From Moraxellaceae bacterium (GTDB lineage: Bacteria > Pseudomonadota > Gammaproteobacteria > Pseudomonadales > Moraxellaceae), in the NCBI GenBank assembly GCA_004173455.1, contig SECL01000005.1, forward strand, positions 62,001-126,000: 64,000 nt of DNA. The letters run 5' to 3'. Positions 57,766 through 64,000 of this stretch are shown one piece after another. The position numbers were made by a program, and so were the translations under genes. The notes beneath the pieces were generated by a model. The model was not told where the DNA came from, did no database searches, and worked only from the letters and a program-made list of their open reading frames with translations. Numbering within the stretch: the stretch's first letter is position 1; each line of letters begins with the position of its first letter.

Positions 57766-60072
57766 CTAGGCATTACCCAACACCAGACGACGGGCGCTAA
57801 TAATCCCCGGCTGCTGCTCAAGACGTGCCAGCAAGCGCGATAATTGCGCCAATCCCTTAACTTCTATGGATAATTTCATATTGGCAATGCCATCAGTTTC
57901 TGAAATAGTATTCACCTGACGGATATTGATGTGATCGGAAAAAATCACTTGGGTTAAATCCTTAAGCAAACCACGGCGGTCATAGGCTTCCACCACAATT
58001 TGCACGCTTTGACCCCGTGTAGGCTGCATTTCCCAATCGGCTTCGATACCCCGTTCAGGTTCATGCTTGATCATGCGGCCATATTCTGGGCAGCTCAGTT
58101 TATGAATGCTCACACCCCGATTTAAGGTAATGTAACCGCCAATCGCTTCCCCATGCACCGGCTGGCAGCATTGCGCCACGTGTAGCTCCACATTATCCAG
58201 CCCATCAATCAAAATGCCGTGCGCGGACAAAGTATGACTGGCACGCGGATTTAAGGTGGGCTTGAGCACCAGTTCCGGCTCGTCCTGATCAAGACGCATC
58301 TGCCGGTTGATCTGGTTCATGAGCTGGTGCAGGCCAATATCGCCAGTCACCAGTCCAATCAGCACGTCATCACCACTTTTAACATTGAACACCTGACAGT
58401 AATCGCTCAGGTCAATACTTTTGGGATGCACCGCCAGCCGTGATAGTTCCTTGTTGAGAATATCCCGGCCAATTTCCAGATTCTTGCTGCGATCCTGCTG
58501 GCGGAACCAGTGGCGCAATTTGTCACGCGCACGCGAGGTGCTAATGTAACCCAGTGAGTTCACCAGCCAGTCACGATTGGGCTCGCGGTCACGCTTGGTC
58601 AGGATTTCAACTTGCTCGCCGGTTTTTAAGCGATAGGTTAATGGCACATAACGCTGGTTGACCCGTGCTGCATAACAATGGTTACCGACTTCGGTGTGTA
58701 CATGATAGGCAAAATCCAGTACGGTAGAATCACGCGGCAATTCCTTGATATCGCCATCACGGGTAAACACATAAATCTGCTCAAAACCATCGATATCCTG
58801 CAACTGCTCGATGTCATCAATATTAGGATCCTGATTGGCGTCTTCATCTTCCAATCGTTCCTGATAATGCTCCAGCACAGCACGCAACGAATGCAACCGA
58901 TGGTTAAACGACTGGTCGGTGCGCTTGGTGCCTTCTTTATAGTTAAAGTGCGAACACACCCCAAGCTCAGCCTCATGGTGCATGGTAAAGGTGCGAATCT
59001 GCACTTCTAGTGACTTATGCTCAGCAATCACCGCCGTGTGCAGCGAGCGATAACCATTGGCTTTGGGGTTGGTAATATAATCATCAAACTGGTTGGGAAT
59101 ATGCCGCCACAACTGATGCACAATACCCAGACTGTGATAGCACTCCGGCACGGTGTTAACCAGCACCCGCAAGGCGCGAATGTCATAGAGCTGGTCAAAG
59201 CTTAATGCCTTGCTGCGCATTTTTCGGTAAATGGAATAAATGTGCTTGGCGCGCCCCGTCACCTCTGCGTTAATGCCCTGTGCGCCCAGTTCGGTTTTGA
59301 GCAGGCTCGTGACATTTTGGATATATTGCTCACGCTCCAGCCGCTTTTCATTCAGCAGGGTGGCAATTTCCTTGTAACGTTCAGGCGACAGATAACGAAA
59401 CGCCAGATCTTCCAGTTCCCACTTGAGCTGGGCAATTCCCAGACGATGCGCCAGCGGGGCATAAATGGACAGGATCTCGCGGCCTACCCGTTCTTGCCGT
59501 TCGCGCGAGGCGCTGGACAGTTCACGCAAGGCAAAGGTGCGTTCGGCCAGTTTGATCAGCACCACACGCACATCTTCAGTGACAGAAATCAGCATCTTGT
59601 AGATGCCAGTCAAATGCTCGCGCTGGTTATTTTCAAAATGATCTTCCAGCCGTTTATTGTTTTCAATCAGGTCAGACAGGCGACCCATGGCCAGCGTGCC
59701 CTTGACCAGTGACGCCACATTGTCGCCAAACAGACTGAGCACTTCATCCAGATTAATGATTTTTTCACGCACACTACGGTACAACAGCGCCGCAACCAGC
59801 GTGTCTTCATCGACCTTAAGATGCGCCAGAATATCGGTCATGCCGACACCGGTGGAAAATGCATTGGAGCGATGGGCTTTTTTTTGTGCCAGCGTGCGCT
59901 CCATCACCAGATGACAGGCACTGGATAGATGGCTTAAATCGTTATCATCCAGCTGGGTACGCAAGCGCTCCAGCCAGATTTCCAGATCAATTTCGCCAAA
60001 GGCCAGCATATCAGCGTGAGCAACACCAGCATCGTCAAGCCGTCTGGGTAACTCTTCGCGTACGGTGACCAT
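57766..60072 (-). CDS. relA: (p)ppGpp synthetase RelA
   Basis: Ribosome-associated GTP pyrophosphokinase of the stringent response, 768 aa. Order: degenerate HD domain (AALLYRSVREKI in place of the intact HD, as in RelA rather than SpoT); synthetase domain (IYSIYRKMRSKALSFDQLYD); TGS (KELPRDSTVLDFAYHVHTEVG); helical and zinc-finger/CC region (VAQCCQPVHGEAIGGYI); C-terminal ACT (VEAYDRRGLLKDLTQVIFSD). AGGGG precedes the ATG. Followed on the same strand side by no clear terminator; rlmD lies 62 nt upstream and may share its transcript. Confidence 0.96.
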   Translation of the reverse strand: MVTVREELPRRLDDAGVAHADMLAFGEIDLEIWLERLRTQLDDNDLSHLSSACHLVMERTLAQKKAHRSNAFSTGVGMTDILAHLKVDEDTLVAALLYRSVREKIINLDEVLSLFGDNVASLVKGTLAMGRLSDLIENNKRLEDHFENNQREHLTGIYKMLISVTEDVRVVLIKLAERTFALRELSSASRERQERVGREILSIYAPLAHRLGIAQLKWELEDLAFRYLSPERYKEIATLLNEKRLEREQYIQNVTSLLKTELGAQGINAEVTGRAKHIYSIYRKMRSKALSFDQLYDIRALRVLVNTVPECYHSLGIVHQLWRHIPNQFDDYITNPKANGYRSLHTAVIAEHKSLEVQIRTFTMHHEAELGVCSHFNYKEGTKRTDQSFNHRLHSLRAVLEHYQERLEDEDANQDPNIDDIEQLQDIDGFEQIYVFTRDGDIKELPRDSTVLDFAYHVHTEVGNHCYAARVNQRYVPLTYRLKTGEQVEILTKRDREPNRDWLVNSLGYISTSRARDKLRHWFRQQDRSKNLEIGRDILNKELSRLAVHPKSIDLSDYCQVFNVKSGDDVLIGLVTGDIGLHQLMNQINRQMRLDQDEPELVLKPTLNPRASHTLSAHGILIDGLDNVELHVAQCCQPVHGEAIGGYITLNRGVSIHKLSCPEYGRMIKHEPERGIEADWEMQPTRGQSVQIVVEAYDRRGLLKDLTQVIFSDHINIRQVNTISETDGIANMKLSIEVKGLAQLSRLLARLEQQPGIISARRLVLGNA

Positions 60073-60134
60073 GCTACATTCCCCTTGTGCTTTTCAACAG
60101 TCAACTGACCTAAAGCCTTACAAACTGCCAGTTT

Positions 60135-61532
60135 TTAAGCCGAGTTTTTTTCAAACAGGGCAATCGATTCTACATGTCCGGTGTGGGTAAACATGTCCAT
60201 CACCCCGGCCTTTTTCATGCGGTAACCCCATTGCGCGAGTATACCTGCATCACGTGCCAAGGTGGCTGGATTACACGAGACATAAACAATTCGCCGGGCA
60301 TTAAATTTGGGCAAATAATGCATGACTTCTTCGGCACCTGAGCGTGGTGGATCTATTAGCAGGGCATCAAAACCCTGCGCTGCCCACGGTTGATGTGAAA
60401 AGTCCTTGGTGAGGTCTTGCGCGTAAAATTCAAGGTTGCTCATGCCATTTAATGCGGCATTTTCAAACCCGCGCTCCACCATCTCCTGACTGCCTTCCAC
60501 TGCAATCACCTGTCCGGTCGGCCCAACCCGGCGCGCCAGTGGTAGGGAAAAATTGCCCAGTCCACAAAACAGATCCAGTACGCGCTCGCCGGGTTTTAAG
60601 TCAAGCAAATCGCAGGCCAATGTGACCATTTGCCGGTTAATATCGCGATTGACCTGAGTAAAATCCAGCGGCGAAAAAGCAAAACGCACATCAAAGTCCG
60701 GCAGTTCATAGTGCAGACGCATCGGGGCATCCGGCTGATCAATGCGGTGTACCGTGTCATAACCTTCCGGTTGCAAATATAGTTGCCAATTCACATCACG
60801 GGCAAAATCCAGTAACTGCTGCACATCGCTGTCAATGAGCGGTTTCATGTGCCTGACAATCATGGCGACACTCTGTCCGTCCGCAACCTCATCACCCACA
60901 GCAATTTCCAGTTGCGGAATGGTTTCACGGCCAGCAAGGCCTGTCAGCAATTGCTTGAGTTGCTCAAGCCGCTCGCCAATCTGCGCATCCAGTACTTTAC
61001 AAACGCTCAGCTCGGCCAGATAACCACTTTTACGCTCACGAAAACCCACCAGCATGCTGTCTTTCTTGATGACCCAGCGCACACCCAGTCGTGCCTTACG
61101 GCGATAATCGGTACGGGTAGAACGCAAAGGCGCTAGCCACTGTTCTGGCGCGAGTCCGCCAAAATGCTGGAAATGCGAGGCCAGCACGTCCTGCTTGAAC
61201 TTGATTTGTGCATCCACCTGCATGTGTTGCAGGCTACAACCGCCACAAACTCCAAAGTGTGGACATACTGGCACCACGCGGTCAAGGGATGGATTGGCCA
61301 GTACACTTTCGCAATCGGCTTCTTCGTATTTTTTGTGGGTTTCATGCACCTTGGCTGTGACCATTTCACCCGGCAAACCAAAAGCCACAAATACTTTTTT
61401 GCCAGTTTTATCAGTGGGATGATCTGGTTGCTCGCCATAATGGCTAATACCACGGCCTTCGTGGCTTAATGTTTCAACCGCAAAAGTTAAAGGAGGTTGC
61501 TGGCGCAGTTTGTCACGCTGTTTACGTCTCAT
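60135..61532 (-). CDS. rlmD: 23S rRNA (uracil-1939-C5)-methyltransferase RlmD
   Basis: SAM-dependent rRNA methylase with an Fe-S cluster, 465 aa. It has an N-terminal TRAM-type domain, the cluster cysteines in CPHFGVCGGCSLQHM plus C in LSVCKVL, and SAM motif VLDLFCGLGNFSLPLA. The catalytic cysteine lies in YVSCNPATLARD, with DPPRSGAEEV nearby. The start is ATG 61532. Probably co-transcribed with relA, an arrangement shared with enterics (rlmD-relA-mazG). Confidence 0.96.
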   Translation of the reverse strand: MRRKQRDKLRQQPPLTFAVETLSHEGRGISHYGEQPDHPTDKTGKKVFVAFGLPGEMVTAKVHETHKKYEEADCESVLANPSLDRVVPVCPHFGVCGGCSLQHMQVDAQIKFKQDVLASHFQHFGGLAPEQWLAPLRSTRTDYRRKARLGVRWVIKKDSMLVGFRERKSGYLAELSVCKVLDAQIGERLEQLKQLLTGLAGRETIPQLEIAVGDEVADGQSVAMIVRHMKPLIDSDVQQLLDFARDVNWQLYLQPEGYDTVHRIDQPDAPMRLHYELPDFDVRFAFSPLDFTQVNRDINRQMVTLACDLLDLKPGERVLDLFCGLGNFSLPLARRVGPTGQVIAVEGSQEMVERGFENAALNGMSNLEFYAQDLTKDFSHQPWAAQGFDALLIDPPRSGAEEVMHYLPKFNARRIVYVSCNPATLARDAGILAQWGYRMKKAGVMDMFTHTGHVESIALFEKNSA

Positions 61533-61642
61533 GCTGTGTGTCTCAAAACGGTATTCCTGACTGGCAGACAGACTTTAAAATAAAAATCTGAAGCGGGCTT
61601 TAAAAAATGAAAAAATAAACAATAGATTAAAAATGACTAGAT

Positions 61643-62449
61643 TTAGCCCAGTGGATTAAAAGGTGTGGCCATGGCCTGCTGTTGCCAATTGGCGAGAAAT
61701 TCATGCTGGTTGGGCACCTGTTCGGCAATATAATCATGCGTCAGGCGCACCCAAGACTGGTGCTGCTCTAACGTGAGATGACCGCGCAGCAATTGCCAGC
61801 GCAAGTAAATCAGCCAGGTGTTTAGCACATCGCTTTCACAATACTGGCATAGCGCTGCCCAGTGCTGGTTTTTCACATAATCATAGACATTATAACCGCT
61901 TTGGCCTTGTTTGCCCGGAAAACCAAGCAGCAGCGCCATATCATCCAGTTTTTGAAAATTACGCGCATTAAACTGTGCCAGACAATCCATCACATCAATA
62001 TGGCAATGATGGTAGCGGTTCTGGTAATTGTGATATTTACGTTTATCGTCAAACTCACCCTGATCCAACAAATTTTTGGCAGTCAGACCATGCAGCATGG
62101 CGCGCAGGGTAATGACCGGAATATCAAAGCCCTTGCCATTCCAGCTCACCAGACAGGGAAAATATTGATCCAGACTGCGTAAAAACCGTTCGATAATCTG
62201 TTTTTCGCTCAGTTCATTACGGCAAAACGAAAATAGTTTAATGCCGCTTTCAGTCACCCACAGTATGGAAATACACACGATTTCATGCAGGGGCAAGCGT
62301 GGAAAATCACTGCTGGACTCTTGCCGGCGCAGGTTATTCATGGCCAGTACAGTGTCTTCATCCGACAGGTTTAAGTCATAAAAACGTGCTCCGGCCTGAA
62401 TATCCGGTACGGTTTCAATATCAAACACCAGCGCGGGCAGCTTAAACAT
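61643..62449 (-). CDS. PolB-related 3'-5' exonuclease (DEDDy family)
   Basis: A 268-aa protein of the predicted exonuclease family related to the proofreading domain of DNA polymerase B. The metal-binding residues sit in VFDIETVPD (Exo I), SWNGKGFDIPVI (Exo II) and the C-terminal YCESDVLNTW (Exo III). Function in bacteria is not defined; DNA repair or proofreading is assumed. AAGGAG precedes the ATG. It is 12 nt downstream of the tehB gene, so an operon. Confidence 0.9.
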   Translation of the reverse strand: MFKLPALVFDIETVPDIQAGARFYDLNLSDEDTVLAMNNLRRQESSSDFPRLPLHEIVCISILWVTESGIKLFSFCRNELSEKQIIERFLRSLDQYFPCLVSWNGKGFDIPVITLRAMLHGLTAKNLLDQGEFDDKRKYHNYQNRYHHCHIDVMDCLAQFNARNFQKLDDMALLLGFPGKQGQSGYNVYDYVKNQHWAALCQYCESDVLNTWLIYLRWQLLRGHLTLEQHQSWVRLTHDYIAEQVPNQHEFLANWQQQAMATPFNPLG

Positions 62450-62461
62450 GGGTCTGCTCCT

Positions 62462-63403
62462 TTAGCCCGCGATGGGATCGGTCGGGTGGCTGTCGCTAAT
62501 CTTTTGTGCCAGCAAGGTAGCAAACCGCTGCTTAATGCGCTGGCCTTGCGCATCGACCCGATGCAACTCACCGACGTTTTCATTATATTTGATGATTTTC
62601 CAGCCGGCATAATATTGGCTGAGTTCATCGGGCTTAAAGCTAAAGGGAAAATCAGGCTGTACCGGATAATCGGCAGTATCCATGGCGCATACAATCAGGT
62701 TGTGGCCGTGTAGCCGGGTGGCCTGTTGCATCTGGGCAATTAAAGTGGCAATGGTCGCGGGTTGCAAAAACATCATCACCACCGTGCTATAGACAAAATC
62801 ATAGCATGCGGTGAACTGGGCAGCGGCTTGCGCAGGCTGGTTTAAATCACAAACCGTGGCGTTGATGGTTTGAATGTGCTCGGCTGCAATAATTTCTTTT
62901 AATTTATCAATAGCCTGCACGTTGACATCACAGGCATCTACTGTAAAACCCTGCTGCGCCAGATACAGCGCATTACGGCCACTGCCACAGCCCACATCGA
63001 GCGCAGTAAGTGGATGATTGTCGCTGGCTTGCACATACGGCAAAGCCGCGATCACTTCAGAATGCGTGGGGCTAAGCTGGTATTTTTTGGCAAAATACTG
63101 TTCAGGCTGGCAATAAAAACTCAGTTGGCACTCCAGATCATCACTGGCCGATACAATTTTGTGCCATGCCTGAGGCTCGATGCGCGTGGGTTGCTGCTGC
63201 ACTGAAAAATCATGCGACGACAGGATGTCACCCTGTTCAGTTAAGAGAGCAAACTTGAGCGAGCCTTTGAAAATATGCAGTTGCGCCCATGTGCCTGCCT
63301 TGGTGTTGTGCTGTTGCTGGAATAGTTTTGGCAGTGTTGCCTTGGTCCAGACCGGCATTTGCTTATAACACAACAGCGAGGACGTGATATTTTCCTTATC
63401 CAT
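62462..63403 (-). CDS. tehB: TehB-type SAM-dependent methyltransferase (long form)
   Basis: A 313-aa protein. An N-terminal DUF1971 cupin-like domain (about 10-100; KQMPVWTKATLPKLFQQ, WHKIVSASDDLECQLSFYC) is fused to a class-I methyltransferase (LDVGCGSGRNALYLAQQGF). This is the long TehB form linked to tellurite and chalcogen resistance by methylation in other bacteria. AGGAG lies 7 nt before ATG 63403; longer frames to 63430 run into the ribosome site. Followed by the exonuclease gene 12 nt later. Confidence 0.9.
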   Translation of the reverse strand: MDKENITSSLLCYKQMPVWTKATLPKLFQQQHNTKAGTWAQLHIFKGSLKFALLTEQGDILSSHDFSVQQQPTRIEPQAWHKIVSASDDLECQLSFYCQPEQYFAKKYQLSPTHSEVIAALPYVQASDNHPLTALDVGCGSGRNALYLAQQGFTVDACDVNVQAIDKLKEIIAAEHIQTINATVCDLNQPAQAAAQFTACYDFVYSTVVMMFLQPATIATLIAQMQQATRLHGHNLIVCAMDTADYPVQPDFPFSFKPDELSQYYAGWKIIKYNENVGELHRVDAQGQRIKQRFATLLAQKISDSHPTDPIAG

Positions 63404-63439
63404 ATTCATTCTCCTTAGCAACTCAAGCAAGCAACGCCA

Positions 63440-64000
63440 TCAATCCTGTACTGAAAACAGGCCAGTGGACAAATAACGATCACCGCGGTCGCAAATAATG
63501 CAAACAATCACTGCATCCGGTTGCGCCTGAGAAATGCTTTCGGCCACCTGAATGGCAGCCCATGCCGCGCCACCCGATGATACGCCAGCAAAAATTCCTT
63601 CCTGCCGCGCCAACTGCCGCATGGTGACTTCAGCTTCATGCTGGGGAATATCAATGGTGCGATCTACCAGTGCCGGATTAAAAATAGTGGGTAAATATTC
63701 TTTATTCCAACGCCGTATCCCAGCAATAGCAGCTCCTTCCGAAGGTTGCAGTCCAATAATTTGAATGGCGGGATTTTTTTCTTTGAGGTATTTTGCCACG
63801 CCCATAATCGTGCCGGTAGTACCCATGGAGCTGACAAAATGGGTAATTTTACCGTCAGTTTGCTGCCAGAGTTCGGGGCCGGTGGTCAGGTAATGGGCTT
63901 CACTGTTGTCGGGATTGCCAAACTGGTTAAGCACGAACCCTTTGCCATCTTTTTGCATTTGCAACGCCAGATCACGTGCGCCTTCCATGCCCACTGTCTT
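63440..64000 (-). CDS. cysM: cysteine synthase B, C-terminal part (window edge)
   Basis: Continues past base 64000, and 187 codons are visible. The fold-type-II PLP enzyme uses O-acetylserine and sulfide or thiosulfate to make cysteine or S-sulfocysteine. Visible landmarks are NQFGNPDNSEAHYLTTGPE (CysM-type), the PLP-phosphate loop SMGTTGTIMG, QPSEGAAIAGIRRW and the C-terminal CDRGDRYLSTGLF. The PLP lysine lies outside the window. CysM is preferred over CysK from the NPDNSEAHY and IRRW segments. A 36-nt gap precedes tehB. Confidence 0.92.
   Translation of the reverse strand, partial: KTVGMEGARDLALQMQKDGKGFVLNQFGNPDNSEAHYLTTGPELWQQTDGKITHFVSSMGTTGTIMGVAKYLKEKNPAIQIIGLQPSEGAAIAGIRRWNKEYLPTIFNPALVDRTIDIPQHEAEVTMRQLARQEGIFAGVSSGGAAWAAIQVAESISQAQPDAVIVCIICDRGDRYLSTGLFSVQD

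Noticed and set aside
57637-57843. 68-codon + strand frame overlapping the relA end
   Set aside because: Runs into the conserved ACT domain of relA on the other strand and has no ribosome site.

Overview
The window is 64 kb of a gammaproteobacterial chromosome. Gene order and protein style point to the Moraxellaceae (Acinetobacter/Alkanindiges relatives). The signs are gltA divergent from sdhCDAB followed by sucAB-lpd-sucCD, the cysM...rlmD-relA-mazG neighbourhood, and pcnB-folK-panB-panC. By eye the base composition is near 45-50 % GC, above typical Acinetobacter; the genus is an inference. I saw no rRNA, tRNA, CRISPR array, insertion sequence or prophage. This is mostly core chromosome with a few accessory genes.

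Layout. 1-6.5 kb: an edge-truncated coiled-coil, LEA-like protein gene, then carA - secreted orphan ORF - carB - greA. 6.8-15.2 kb: single genes for a DapA-family aldolase, a TMEM175-type channel, an acetoacetate-decarboxylase-like protein, an MFS exporter, a small Cys-containing secreted protein, a YpfJ-type metalloprotease, a DUF808 membrane protein, a Pro-rich secreted protein and trpS. 15.5-24.5 kb: two convergent poly-N-acetylglucosamine (PNAG) loci, pgaB-pgaC-pgaD on + and pgaA-pgaC-pgaD on -. Between them they supply one porin, one deacetylase and two different synthase pairs. 24.8-39 kb: the TCA block sucDC, lpd, sucBA, sdhBADC (all -) and gltA (+). 39.3-41.1 kb: tonB-exbB-exbD with a Fur-box-like promoter. 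41.5-45.5 kb: a patatin-like lipoprotein, an NfeD/SPFH pair, ispA and yjdM. 45.7-51.5 kb: rapZ-ptsO-darP, then pcnB-folK-panB-panC. 51.6-55.1 kb: a ComEA-like protein and a lone MmeI-type (type IIL) restriction-modification enzyme. 55.2-64 kb: mazG, two tandem paralogous secreted proteins, relA, rlmD, a PolB-like 3'-5' exonuclease, tehB and the C-terminal part of cysM.

Functionally, the TCA block encodes citrate synthase, 2-oxoglutarate dehydrogenase with its E3, succinyl-CoA synthetase and succinate dehydrogenase: most of the oxidative cycle in one place. The carAB, pan, folK and ispA genes are biosynthetic housekeeping. The pga loci would make, trim and export an adhesive biofilm polysaccharide. 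relA, mazG and the nitrogen-branch HPr (ptsO) with RapZ are stress and metabolic regulators.

The items most worth a second look are the split, duplicated PNAG system with an internally duplicated PgaA, the secreted AT-rich ORF embedded in carAB, the MmeI-like enzyme with a compositionally distinct specificity region, the tandem secreted paralogs, and a 12-bp perfect hairpin in the suc leader. Starts were chosen by ribosome-binding-site spacing and family alignment; several differ from the longest possible ORF.
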